Origin: Pseudomonas tolaasii NCPPB 2192
GTDB taxonomy: Bacteria > Pseudomonadota > Gammaproteobacteria > Pseudomonadales > Pseudomonadaceae
NCBI RefSeq assembly: GCF_002813445.1
Contig: NZ_PHHD01000001.1
Location: forward strand, 124,001-188,000
Reading direction: 5' to 3'
Length of the DNA stretch: 64,000 nucleotides
Part shown: positions 7,802 to 15,547 of the stretch, piece after piece
Layout: the number at the start of each line of letters is the position of its first letter
How positions within the stretch are numbered: the first letter of the stretch is position 1
The notes under the pieces: model-generated
What the model was told of the DNA's origin: nothing
Databases searched by the model: none
Seen by the model: the letters and a program-made list of their open reading frames with translations, nothing else
Translations under genes and position numbers: made by a program

Positions 7802-9121
7802 ATGGATAACTCCAACGCCTTGCCTCTGGGGTCGGCGGCCGCGCCGGCGAAAGAACGCACCACGTCCAGCCGGATCAAGTCGATCTTCAGCGGATCGGTC
7901 GGCAACATGGTCGAGTGGTACGACTGGTACGTCTACGCTGCCTTCTCGCTGTACTTCGCCAAAACCTTTTTCCCCGCCGGTTCCTCCACCGCCCAGTTGA
8001 TGAACACCGCCGCCATCTTCGCCGTGGGCTTCATCATGCGCCCGATCGGCGGCTGGCTGATGGGCCTCTACGCCGACTACAAAGGCCGCAAGGCCGCGCT
8101 GATGGCCTCGGTATTGCTGATGTGCTTCGGCTCGCTGCTGATTGCCCTCACACCAGGCTATGACACCATCGGCATCGGTGCGCCGATCCTGCTGGTATTC
8201 GCCCGTTTGCTGCAGGGGCTGTCGGTTGGCGGCGAGTACGGCACATCGGCCACCTACCTGAGTGAAATGGCGACCAAGGAACGTCGCGGTTTCTTCTCCA
8301 GCTTCCAGTACGTGACGCTGATCTCCGGCCAGCTCATCGCCCTGGCGGTGCTGATTGTGTTGCAACAAGTGCTGACCACCGAGCAGCTGTACGCCTGGGG
8401 CTGGCGCATCCCGTTCGCCATCGGCGCACTCTGCGCGGTGGTCGCGCTGTTCCTGCGTCGCGGCATGGAAGAAACCGAGTCGTTCACGAAAAAGGAAAAA
8501 GCCAAGGAAAGCGCGATGCGCACCTTGATGCGTCACCCCAAGGAAGTACTCACCGTGGTCGGCCTGACCATGGGCGGCACGCTGGCGTTCTACACCTACA
8601 CCACCTACATGCAGAAGTACCTGGTGAACACGGTCGGCATGAGCATCTCCGACTCCACCACCATCTCGGCGGCGACGCTGTTTCTGTTCATGTGCCTGCA
8701 GCCGCTGGTTGGAGGCTTGTCGGATAAAGTCGGCCGCCGGCCAATCCTGATCGCCTTCGGTATCCTCGGCACCCTGTTCACCGTGCCGATCCTCAGTACC
8801 CTGCACACCATCCAGACCTGGTGGGGCGCGTTCTTCCTGATCATGGCGGCGCTGATCATCGTCAGCGGCTACACCTCGATCAACGCGGTGGTGAAGGCCG
8901 AGCTGTTCCCGACGGAAATCCGCGCTCTGGGCGTAGGCCTGCCGTATGCCCTGACCGTGTCGATCTTCGGCGGTACCGCCGAATACATCGCGCTGTGGTT
9001 CAAGAGCATCGGCATGGAGACGGGGTATTACTGGTATGTGACGGCGTGCATTGCGATTTCGCTGGCGGTTTATGCGACCATGAAGGACACCCGTAAACAC
9101 TCGCGCATCACCACTGACTAA
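7802..9121 (+). CDS. kgtP: Alpha-ketoglutarate (C5-dicarboxylate) MFS permease
   Basis: 439 aa metabolite:H+ symporter family member with about 12 membrane helices. The N-terminal hallmark SGSVGNMVEWYDWYVYAAF, the loop DYKGRKAALMASVL between TM2 and TM3, and LQGLSVGGEYGTSATYLSEM are typical of KgtP. It imports 2-oxoglutarate or related dicarboxylates across the inner membrane for the TCA cycle. An ATG five codons earlier (7787) is possible, but ATG 7802 has AAGGA with a 7-bp spacer. The gene is alone after the two-component pair and has its own sigma54 promoter. In P. aeruginosa, MifSR control a C5-dicarboxylate transporter encoded elsewhere; here regulator and likely target are adjacent. Exact substrate is inferred from family. 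Confidence 0.88.
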   Translation: MDNSNALPLGSAAAPAKERTTSSRIKSIFSGSVGNMVEWYDWYVYAAFSLYFAKTFFPAGSSTAQLMNTAAIFAVGFIMRPIGGWLMGLYADYKGRKAALMASVLLMCFGSLLIALTPGYDTIGIGAPILLVFARLLQGLSVGGEYGTSATYLSEMATKERRGFFSSFQYVTLISGQLIALAVLIVLQQVLTTEQLYAWGWRIPFAIGALCAVVALFLRRGMEETESFTKKEKAKESAMRTLMRHPKEVLTVVGLTMGGTLAFYTYTTYMQKYLVNTVGMSISDSTTISAATLFLFMCLQPLVGGLSDKVGRRPILIAFGILGTLFTVPILSTLHTIQTWWGAFFLIMAALIIVSGYTSINAVVKAELFPTEIRALGVGLPYALTVSIFGGTAEYIALWFKSIGMETGYYWYVTACIAISLAVYATMKDTRKHSRITTD

Positions 9122-9125
9122 AAAA

Positions 9126-9214
9126 TGTGGGAGCTGGCTTGCCTGCGATGGCGGTTTATCAGCACTGAACCCAGTGACTGACACTCCGCTTTCGCGGGCA
9201 AGCCCGCTCCCACA
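9126..9214. repeat. Hybrid REPIN
   Basis: Left arm is the CTGGCTTGCCTGCGAT type and right arm the CGCGGGCAAGCCCGCTCC type, with TGTGGG and CCCACA outermost. It starts 5 bp after the kgtP stop and may act as its 3' hairpin. Confidence 0.88.
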
Positions 9215-9221
9215 TTTCGTT

Positions 9222-9350
9222 CTATAGCGTGTTCCAAACAGTGTCACGGCTCACATACCGGCGCTGCGCATACAACGCTCCCGCAATCATCACCACCAGC
9301 ACCGCCGCCAACACGTCAGATGAACCCATGGTGGTTGCGCGGACTTTCAT
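9222..9350 (-). pseudogene. Short membrane-peptide ORF or gene remnant
   Basis: A 42-codon reading frame (ATG at 9350, stop TAG at 9222) encodes KVRATTMGSSDVLAAVLVVM and then IAGALYAQRRYVS, one hydrophobic helix followed by basic residues. The frame stays open about ten codons upstream (SDTLVFRVMKV). It could be a small membrane protein or the 3' remnant of a decayed gene. No ribosome site or promoter is obvious. This 417-bp kgtP-to-flavoprotein gap otherwise holds only the REPIN and no other recognisable feature. Confidence 0.25.
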
Positions 9351-9537
9351 CACCCGGAACACCAGGGTATCTGAGGCAGTTTATTCATAGGGAGGAAGGC
9401 TCCAAAGCTCAGTCTCTCAATGGGTCGACTTGACCTCCGGCGCAGACTGAAGGCAGCGCTGTGAAAAATAGGTGGGCGATGAATGAAAATTCCATAGTAT
9501 GGCCACTTCATCGACGCTAGCAGCAGGAACCCCGGCC

Positions 9538-10158
9538 ATGCCTGACGATATCCACTTCTATGAACCTGCCAACGGCCACGGCCTGCCTCACGATCCGTTC
9601 AATGCCATCGTCGGCCCACGGCCCATTGGCTGGATTTCTTCCCACGACACGGAAGGCCGCCTGAACCTGGCGCCCTACAGCTTTTTCAACGCGTTCAATT
9701 ACATTCCGCCGATCATTGGTTTTTCCAGCGTCGGGCGTAAAGACAGCCTGAACAACATCGAACAGACCGGCGAGTTTGTGTGGAACCTGGCCACCCGCCC
9801 GTTGGCCGAGCAGATGAATCAGAGTTGTGCGGCGGTATCGCCCGAGGTGAACGAATTCGAATTGTCCGGGCTGACGCCGGTGGCTTCGAAAATTGTGGGC
9901 GTGCCACGAGTGGGCGAGAGTCCGGTGGCGTTCGAGTGTAAGGTCACGCAAATCATTCAGTTGCAGCGCGCCGACAAGGCACTGGTGCCGAGCTGGCTGG
10001 TGTTGGGCGAGGTGGTTGCGGTGCACATTGCCAAGTGGCTGCTCAAGGATGGCATTTACGACACCGCCGCTGCCGAGCCGATCCTGCGCGGGGGTGGGCC
10101 GGCGGATTACTTCCAGCTGGGGCCGGAGGCGTTGTTCAAGATGTATCGGCCTCGTTGA
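9538..10158 (+). CDS. Flavin reductase-like (FMN-binding split-barrel) protein
   Basis: 206 aa, a flavin reductase-like domain over nearly the whole length. The N-terminal HDPFNAIVGPRPIGWISSHD then GRLNLAPYSFFNAFNYIPPI and DSLNNIEQTGEFVWN are typical of the flavoprotein subfamily that binds FMN, as is a mid-protein VAFECK. Members are NADH:flavin oxidoreductases or flavin carriers in the cytoplasm, and the partner enzyme cannot be told from sequence. The frame is open 13 codons earlier, but ATG 9538 follows an AGCAGGAA ribosome site and matches the family start. No operon partner follows on the same strand. Confidence 0.82.
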   Translation: MPDDIHFYEPANGHGLPHDPFNAIVGPRPIGWISSHDTEGRLNLAPYSFFNAFNYIPPIIGFSSVGRKDSLNNIEQTGEFVWNLATRPLAEQMNQSCAAVSPEVNEFELSGLTPVASKIVGVPRVGESPVAFECKVTQIIQLQRADKALVPSWLVLGEVVAVHIAKWLLKDGIYDTAAAEPILRGGGPADYFQLGPEALFKMYRPR

Positions 10159-10191
10159 TTGGAATACTGATCAACAAACTGCTCAGACCAA

Positions 10192-10283
10192 TGTGGGAGC
10201 CGGGCTTGCCCGCGATGAGGGTGGGTCAGCCAACTTATGCATTAGCTGACACTCCGCTATCGCGGGCAAGCCCGGCTCCCACA
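10192..10283. repeat. REPIN (CCGGGCTTGCCCGCGAT type)
   Basis: TGTGGGAGCCGGGCTTGCCC arm and inverted copy with GTGGGAG outermost, between convergent genes. Confidence 0.9.
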
Positions 10284-10302
10284 TTTGATGTGTGTTGATC
10301 AT

Positions 10303-10548
10303 TCAGTTAGCGGCAGTTGCCCACGTCAGTTGACCGTCCTGGTCCACATCGACCAGGCACTCAAGCTGCAACGTCGCGGCATCATCGGCATCGGAAGCCG
10401 TCTTGAACTTCTGCCCATCAAGGATCTTGTGAAACTGCGGTGCGCCCATGCCATCCAGTGCCTTGACGGCGACGGCGGCACTGTAGCCACCTTCTCCCGG
10501 CACTACGGCGGAAACGGCTTCGTGGTGGGCAAATTGTTTACGTGCCAT
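10303..10548 (-). CDS. Small conserved-looking hypothetical protein (81 aa)
   Basis: 81 aa from ATG 10548 (MARKQFAHHEAVSAVVPGEG). It is soluble, without a signal peptide or membrane helix. It has an acidic C-terminal half with DADDAATLQLECLVDVDQDG. I do not recognise a named domain. Codon use looks like neighbouring genes. It lies 41 bp downstream of the ABM monooxygenase on the same strand and may be co-transcribed with it. Its function is unknown. Confidence 0.65.
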   Translation of the reverse strand: MARKQFAHHEAVSAVVPGEGGYSAAVAVKALDGMGAPQFHKILDGQKFKTASDADDAATLQLECLVDVDQDGQLTWATAAN

Positions 10549-10589
10549 GTTGCGGGTCCTGGCCAATGGAAAGTCGGCCATTGTAACCC

Positions 10590-10931
10590 TCAACCGGCGA
10601 GTTGCAGGTACTCGCCGTAGGCGTGTGCAGCGGATGCATCGGTGAAGGTCTGGAAGTCCATGCTGCGGACCACCATGTCGTTCAGCAGCTCGGTAAAGAT
10701 CATCAGGGCCGGAGAATTGAAGTAGGCGCTCATCGCCTGCTCGCTGCTCCAGAAACCCGAGATCAGCCATACATCGGGGTCGACCTGGGAATGCTGCAAC
10801 GAGAATTGCAGGCAACCCTGAGCCTGACGGCCCGGTTCGATCAAACTGCTCAAGCGTGCACCCAGTTCGGTGCTGCACCCGGTGCGGGCGCGGATAAAGG
10901 CCATATGGCTCGCGGGAATGGGGGTGGACAT
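10590..10931 (-). CDS. Antibiotic biosynthesis monooxygenase (ABM) domain protein
   Basis: 113 aa, a single ferredoxin-like ABM domain. The features are FIRARTGCSTELGARLSSL, CLQFSLQHSQVDPDVWLISG, then FWSSEQAMSAYFNSPAL, a typical order for these small dimeric proteins. Members oxidise quinol-like aromatics or help degrade heme; others have no known activity. ATG 10931 is preceded by a GGGAGA ribosome site, and the longer open frame upstream lacks one. It diverges from the AraC-family regulator at 11260, a common arrangement for a regulator and its target, so control by that regulator is plausible but unproven. Confidence 0.75.
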   Translation of the reverse strand: MSTPIPASHMAFIRARTGCSTELGARLSSLIEPGRQAQGCLQFSLQHSQVDPDVWLISGFWSSEQAMSAYFNSPALMIFTELLNDMVVRSMDFQTFTDASAAHAYGEYLQLAG

Positions 10932-11046
10932 GTTCGACTCTCCCGTTGAGAAGTGATGCTCGGCAAGCACTGTGAGGGCGTGTTGCCACAGGATCAAAGA
11001 TAACGGCGCGTGCGTGGCCGCGGTTAGTCAATTCCTGCAGGCTTAT

Positions 11047-11187
11047 TGCACAATCCTGCGAGATGCATAGAGACGACGTTTGGCCCGCCAGGTTTATTCC
11101 AGGCCCATGTTCAGTGTTTCAGGCAGATGACAGGCCCTGCCCTTGCCTGATTCACGACCTGTCGCAGGATCAGGCAAGGATTGTGCA
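11047..11187. promoter_or_regulatory. Overlapping inverted repeats in the ABM/AraC intergenic region
   Basis: The 328-bp gap between the divergent genes holds two perfect 11-bp inverted repeats. TGCACAATCCT (11047) pairs with AGGATTGTGCA (11177). CCTTGCCTGAT (11141) pairs with ATCAGGCAAGG (11169). The right-hand arms overlap by three bases. This suggests operator half-sites for the AraC-type protein at 11260, possibly with looping over about 120 bp. Confidence 0.45.
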
Positions 11188-11259
11188 GAATCGACGTAAC
11201 ACTTTTTGAAAAGCCGCCGCTAAGCTGAACCCATCAAAGAAGCCTGCAGAGGTCGCCCC

Positions 11260-12189
11260 ATGTCGTCGCCTGAACATAAATCCCTGCCGCTGGATGCCGA
11301 GATGGAAAAGCAGCGCGCCGAACTGGCCAGCATCGTGCACCGCCACACCTGGGAAGACGGTTCCTACGGCACTGCGATCACTTCGTTGTACCTGAACCGC
11401 CACAACACCCCACGTGATTTCATGCCGGTGCTGGTGGAGCCCGCGCTGTGCATCCTGGCCAGTGGCAGCAAGGAAGTGCGCCTGGCGGACGAAATCTTCG
11501 CCTACGACCCGCTCAACTACCTGGTGTTTTCGGTGGCGATGCCGGTGGCCGGGCGCATCCTGGAGGCCACGCCCGAAGACCCCAACCTGTCGGTGCGCAT
11601 CAATATCGACCCGGCGCAGCTGACGGCGTTGATCGCCGAAGCCGGCCCGATGGGCGTGCCCTCGCGCCCGACGTCGCGCGGCATGTACGTGGACCGCATT
11701 GACGCGCAGTTGCTCGACGCCGTACTGCGCCTGGCACGCCTGCTGGACACGCCCAAAGACATCGCCATGCTCGCACCGTTGATCAACCGCGAGATCCTTT
11801 ACCGGCTGCTGCGTGGGCCGCAGGGTTATCGGTTGTACGAAATTGCCGTGGCCAACAGCCAGAGCCATCGCGTCAGCCAAGCGATCAAGTGGCTCAACGG
11901 CAACTATGAGCAACCGCTGCGCATTGATGATTTGGCCAAGGAAGTGAACCTCAGTGTCTCGACCTTGCATCACCGCTTCAAGGCGATAACGGCGATGAGC
12001 CCGTTGCAGTATCAGAAGCAGTTGCGCTTGCAGGAAGCACGGCGGTTGATGATTGCCGAAGGGCTGGAAGCCTCGGCGGCGGGGTATCGGGTGGGGTATG
12101 AAAGCCCGTCGCAGTTCAGCCGGGAATACAGCCGGTTGTTTGGCGCACCGCCTTTGCGCGACCTGGCCCGGATGCGCCAGAGCGTATGA
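11260..12189 (+). CDS. AraC-family transcriptional regulator with AraC_N effector domain
   Basis: 309 aa. Residues about 40-190 match the N-terminal AraC-type arm/cupin region found in this subfamily: LVEPALCILASGSKEVRLAD then YDPLNYLVFSVAMPVAGRIL. The C-terminal 100 residues hold two helix-turn-helix motifs, with IDDLAKEVNLSVSTLHHRFK and a second around AGYRVGYESPSQFSREYSRL. It should bind DNA as an activator responding to a small ligand. Its subfamily often sits beside redox or detoxification genes, which agrees with the divergent ABM gene, but the ligand is unknown. Inverted repeats 73-213 bp upstream are candidate operators. Confidence 0.9.
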   Translation: MSSPEHKSLPLDAEMEKQRAELASIVHRHTWEDGSYGTAITSLYLNRHNTPRDFMPVLVEPALCILASGSKEVRLADEIFAYDPLNYLVFSVAMPVAGRILEATPEDPNLSVRINIDPAQLTALIAEAGPMGVPSRPTSRGMYVDRIDAQLLDAVLRLARLLDTPKDIAMLAPLINREILYRLLRGPQGYRLYEIAVANSQSHRVSQAIKWLNGNYEQPLRIDDLAKEVNLSVSTLHHRFKAITAMSPLQYQKQLRLQEARRLMIAEGLEASAAGYRVGYESPSQFSREYSRLFGAPPLRDLARMRQSV

Positions 12190-12206
12190 CACACCGATGA
12201 TCAAAC

Positions 12207-12234
12207 TGTGGGAGCTGGCTTGCCAGCTCCCACA
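12207..12234. repeat. Collapsed REP palindrome (28 bp)
   Basis: TGTGGGAGCTGGCTTGCC runs directly into AGCTCCCACA, a 28-bp near-perfect hairpin without the usual GCGAT tails or central spacer. It looks like a REPIN that lost its middle. It lies 18 bp after the AraC gene, convergent with gltS, and may terminate transcripts. Confidence 0.8.
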
Positions 12235-12250
12235 TGGGTTCTGTGTGAAG

Positions 12251-13726
12251 TCAGTCCAGAGTGCGGGGTAGCTGCAAGGTCACTCGCAACCCACCCTCAC
12301 GCAGATTCTGCAAACTCACTTCCCCGCCATGGCTGTGGGCAATATTGCGCGCAATGCCCAGCCCCAAGCCGTAACCCTGCTGCTGCCCGGCCAGCCGGAA
12401 GTGCGGTTCAAACACCTGCTCCAACCGCTGCTCCGGCACGCCCGGGCCTTCATCATCCACATGCAGGATAAATTCAGCGCCATCGTCTTCGATGTGCAGG
12501 TGCGCGTTCTGCCCGTACTTCAACGCATTGTCGATCAGATTGCCGATGCAGCGCTTGAGCGCCAGCGGCTTGCCCGGGTAAGTCGTCAGCGCGCGACCGT
12601 CCTGGGTGATGCGGCCATTGCCGTTGGGCGCCAGGTAGGGCTCCACCAGGCAATCGAGTACATGGTTCAAATCCACCGGCTCGATGTTTTCGTGGATGTC
12701 GGTGTCTTTTACGCACTGCAGCGCGCCTTTTACCAGCAGCTCCAGTTCGTCCAGGTCGCGGCCGAACTTGGTTTGCAGGTTGTCGTCTTCCAGCAGTTCA
12801 ACCCGCAGTCGCAGGCGGGTGATGGGGGTGCGCAAATCGTGGGAAATGGCGCTGAACAGCTGGCTGCGCTCGGTCAGGTAGCGACTGATGCGCTCGCGCA
12901 TGGCATTGAACGCACGGCCCACTTCCACCACTTCGCTGCCGCCGCCCTCGGCCACCGGTTCCACGTCGGCGCCCAACGACATGTCCCGGGCGGCCCGCGC
13001 CAGGCGCTTGAGCGGCCGGCTCTGCCAATGCACCAACAGGCCGATGAACAGCAGCAAAAAGCCGCTGGTCAGCACGATAAACCACACCTGCTGGGACGGC
13101 AGCCCCTGTTCTTCGAGGCTGGTGTAGGGCTCAGGCAACAACGAGGCGATGTACAGCCATTCGCCCGGCGCCAGCTGGATCTGGGTCACCAGCACCGGCG
13201 GGTTCACCGGCTCCAGGGTCAGCGCGTAATGCGCCCAGGAGCGTGGCAACTCATCGAGTTTCAAACCGGCATTGAAGATGCGCAGGTCTTCGGCGCTGAC
13301 GAACTCCACCGAAATGTGCACGTCGCTGCCCAGGGTCTGGCGCAGCACTTCGTCCACCGTTTGCAGCACCGCCTGTTTGCGCGGGGTTTGCGGCAGAATC
13401 TGCATGTCCAGCGGGCGGTCGTTGAGGGTCACCACAAAGCGGGTGCCGCCCATGCTGCGCAGTTGATCAAGGACCAGCGGGCGATAGGCCACCGGCAACG
13501 AACGGAAATAACTCACGCTGGCAGTCATCGAATGCGCCAGGCTGCGGGCGCTGGTGACCAGGCCTTCGAGCTGGGTGGCGCGCAGTTGCGACACCCAGAT
13601 CACGCTGGACAGCGCTTGGGCGAACAGCACCGCGAGCAAGGTCAGCAGCAGCATCCGCCCGAGCAGCGAACGCGGCACCGGAAAACGGCGGCGCTCGGTC
13701 AAATGCTCAGTGGGCATTGCCGGCAA
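12251..13726 (-). CDS. gltS: Glucose-responsive sensor histidine kinase GltS/GtrS
   Basis: 491 aa (488 if ATG 13717 is used). TM1 is at about residues 23-45, with a periplasmic domain to about 215 and TM2 at about 218-238. HAMP follows (RPLKRLARAARDMSLG), then the H-box SAISHDLRTPITRLRLRVEL and the ATPase motifs NLIDNALKYG, DEGPGVPE and GYGLGLGIARNI. The order gltS-gltR-glk-edd matches the Pseudomonas glucose cluster in which GtrS/GltR control glucose porin and uptake genes and respond to 2-ketogluconate or 6-phosphogluconate. The start overlaps the 3' end of gltR by 20 bp, so translation is likely coupled. The glucose ABC transporter that follows this gene in P. aeruginosa is not here. Confidence 0.9.
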   Translation of the reverse strand: MPAMPTEHLTERRRFPVPRSLLGRMLLLTLLAVLFAQALSSVIWVSQLRATQLEGLVTSARSLAHSMTASVSYFRSLPVAYRPLVLDQLRSMGGTRFVVTLNDRPLDMQILPQTPRKQAVLQTVDEVLRQTLGSDVHISVEFVSAEDLRIFNAGLKLDELPRSWAHYALTLEPVNPPVLVTQIQLAPGEWLYIASLLPEPYTSLEEQGLPSQQVWFIVLTSGFLLLFIGLLVHWQSRPLKRLARAARDMSLGADVEPVAEGGGSEVVEVGRAFNAMRERISRYLTERSQLFSAISHDLRTPITRLRLRVELLEDDNLQTKFGRDLDELELLVKGALQCVKDTDIHENIEPVDLNHVLDCLVEPYLAPNGNGRITQDGRALTTYPGKPLALKRCIGNLIDNALKYGQNAHLHIEDDGAEFILHVDDEGPGVPEQRLEQVFEPHFRLAGQQQGYGLGLGIARNIAHSHGGEVSLQNLREGGLRVTLQLPRTLD

Positions 13727-14438
13727 CCACGCTGGCTGCCAGTTGATAGCCGCTGCCGCGCACGGTGCGGATCAGCCTCGGGGGTTTTTCCGTGTCGCGC
13801 AGGCGTTGGCGCAAGCGGCTGACGGCCATGTCGACAATGCGGTCCAGCGGCATCAAGTCGCGGCCACGGGTGGCGTTGCCGATGGTGTCGCGGTCGAGAA
13901 TCTGTTGGGGGTGGTCTAGAAACAACTTGAGCAGGGCGAAGTCGGCGCCGGAAAGAATCACTTCTTCGCCGTCGATATGAAACAAGCGGTGGCTGATCAT
14001 GTCCAGGCGCCACTCGTCAAACACCCACACATCGCCGCCGCTGCGTTCCTGGCCGAATTGGGCGCGGCGCAACAAGGCCTTGATCCGCGCCTGCAACTCG
14101 CGGGGGCTGAAGGGTTTGCCGATGTAGTCGTCGGCGCCCAGTTCCAGGCCGATCACGCGGTCGGTTTCATCGGAGCTGGCGGTGAGCATGATGATCGGCA
14201 CCTGCGCCTGGCGCGGGTGCTGGCGGATCCAGCGGCAGAGGCTGAAACCGTCTTCGTCGGGCAACATCACATCAAGGATGACCAGGTCGCACGGCGCCTC
14301 GTTCATGGCCTGGCGAAACCCCGCGCCGTCCGACACACCCCGCACCTGGAAACCGGCGCGGCTGAGGTAGGTTTGCAGCAATTCGCGGATTTCCTGGTCG
14401 TCGTCGACGAGGAGAATGGATTTACTGGTTACGCTCAC
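13707..14438 (-). CDS. gltR: Response regulator GltR (OmpR family)
   Basis: 243 aa with a receiver domain (LLVDDDQEIRELL; phospho-Asp in VILDVMLPDEDG; Lys in DDYIGKPFSPRELQAR) and a C-terminal winged helix (RDTIGNATRGRDLMPLDRIV, then RTVRGSGYQL). It is the cognate regulator of the overlapping kinase. In Pseudomonas GltR regulates glucose uptake and oprB. The start codon is GTG at 14438 with a perfect AAGGAGG five bases upstream. The leader contains AACAACAA overlapping that ribosome site, a typical Hfq/Crc target. A REP pair separates it from glk, so transcription from glk into gltR may be attenuated. Confidence 0.92.
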   Translation of the reverse strand: MSVTSKSILLVDDDQEIRELLQTYLSRAGFQVRGVSDGAGFRQAMNEAPCDLVILDVMLPDEDGFSLCRWIRQHPRQAQVPIIMLTASSDETDRVIGLELGADDYIGKPFSPRELQARIKALLRRAQFGQERSGGDVWVFDEWRLDMISHRLFHIDGEEVILSGADFALLKLFLDHPQQILDRDTIGNATRGRDLMPLDRIVDMAVSRLRQRLRDTEKPPRLIRTVRGSGYQLAASVVAGNAH

Positions 14439-14443
14439 GGGGG

Positions 14444-14456
14444 CCTCCTTGTTGTT
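14444..14456 (-). promoter_or_regulatory. Ribosome site of gltR overlapped by an AACAACAA (Hfq/Crc-type) motif
   Basis: Read on the minus strand, AACAACAA merges into AAGGAGG just before the GTG start. The motif exactly fits AAnAAnAA, so Hfq/Crc binding here would block ribosome loading. The motif is visible; repression is inferred. Confidence 0.5.
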
Positions 14457-14493
14457 ATGGCCAAGCTTAAGACATTTGTTGCTCTTGAGGTCC

Positions 14494-14576
14494 TATCGCA
14501 GGCAAGCCAGCTCCCACACTTGACTGCATTCCAGGGCTTGAACCCGGTCAACTGTGGGAGCTGGCTTGCCTGCGAT
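14494..14576. repeat. REP pair, inverted orientation, inside the edd-glk-gltRS unit
   Basis: TATCGCAGGCAAGCCAGC then TCCCACA, and TGTGGGAGCTGGCTTGCC then TGCGAT, GTGGGAG ends facing inward. It occupies the glk-gltR gap. Confidence 0.85.
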
Positions 14577-14590
14577 GAGGCCATCAGCCC

Positions 14591-15547
14591 CTACGCAAAA
14601 GCTTGTTCGAGTGCGACTCCCGCCCCGGTCAACCCGGAATACGGCGCGGTCACCAGCCACACCGGAATGCCCTTGAAGTAGTCGCTCATGCAACCCTTGT
14701 CGCTGAAACTCTTGGCAAAGCCGCTGTTGATAAAGAAGTCGGCAAACCGCGGAATCACTCCGCCCACGATATACACGCCACCGCGTCCACCGGTGGTCAG
14801 CACGTTATTACCCGCCACACGGCCCAGCCAGATACTGAACTGGTTCAACACCTCCATGGCCACCGGGTCGCCGGCCAGGCCCGCGGCCGTGATGGCTTCG
14901 GGCGTGTCCAATACCGGTTCGTGGCCATCGACCGCGCAGATCGCGCGGTACACCCGCGGCAAGCCGCCGCCACTCAAGGCAGTCTCGGCGCTGACGTGGC
15001 CGATCTCAGTGTAGATGTGTTGCCACAGTTGGGTTTCACGCGGGCTGCTCAGCGGCAGGTCAACGTGGCCGCCCTCGCCCGGCAGCGACGCATAACGGCC
15101 TTCACCCAGATGCAGCAAGGTGCCGACGCCAAGGCCGGTGCCCGGCCCGATCACTACGGCCGGGCGCCATGGTTCCGGCGTGCCTTCGCAGACCACACGA
15201 AACTCATCGGGCTTGAGGCGGGTCATGCCCAGGGCCATGGCCGTGAAGTCATTGACCAGCAGCAGCTCATCGACCTGCAGGGTTTTGCAGAACGCAGTTT
15301 TGCTCAGGCGCCAGTGATTGTTGGTGAATTTAAATTCATCCCCGCTCACCGGCCCGGCGACGGAAAGGCACACCGCGCCGATGTCCCCGATTTCCAGGCC
15401 TTCTTCCTTGAGGTAGACCTTGATGGCCTCCTCAGGGCTGCTGTGATCCGCCGTGGCGTGCACGCGGATCGAATGCAGTTCCTGATCGCGCCACAACGCG
15501 AAACGGGCATTGGTGCCCCCGATATCACCGACCAGCGCAAGCTTCAC
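14591..15547 (-). CDS. glk: Glucokinase
   Basis: 318 aa, the usual size of proteobacterial ROK-unrelated (group A) glucokinase. It phosphorylates cytoplasmic glucose with ATP to glucose-6-phosphate, the entry to the Entner-Doudoroff route. The ATP/phosphate motif LVGDIGGTNARFALW is at residue 4-18. Sugar-binding stretches are LVNDFTAMA near 98 and GPGTGLGVGTL near 133, with a catalytic-type Asp in the former. GEGGHVDLP near 156 and YIVGGVIPRF near 262 complete the pattern. Its ATG overlaps the edd stop by four bases, so the two are translationally coupled. Confidence 0.95.
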   Translation of the reverse strand: MKLALVGDIGGTNARFALWRDQELHSIRVHATADHSSPEEAIKVYLKEEGLEIGDIGAVCLSVAGPVSGDEFKFTNNHWRLSKTAFCKTLQVDELLLVNDFTAMALGMTRLKPDEFRVVCEGTPEPWRPAVVIGPGTGLGVGTLLHLGEGRYASLPGEGGHVDLPLSSPRETQLWQHIYTEIGHVSAETALSGGGLPRVYRAICAVDGHEPVLDTPEAITAAGLAGDPVAMEVLNQFSIWLGRVAGNNVLTTGGRGGVYIVGGVIPRFADFFINSGFAKSFSDKGCMSDYFKGIPVWLVTAPYSGLTGAGVALEQAFA

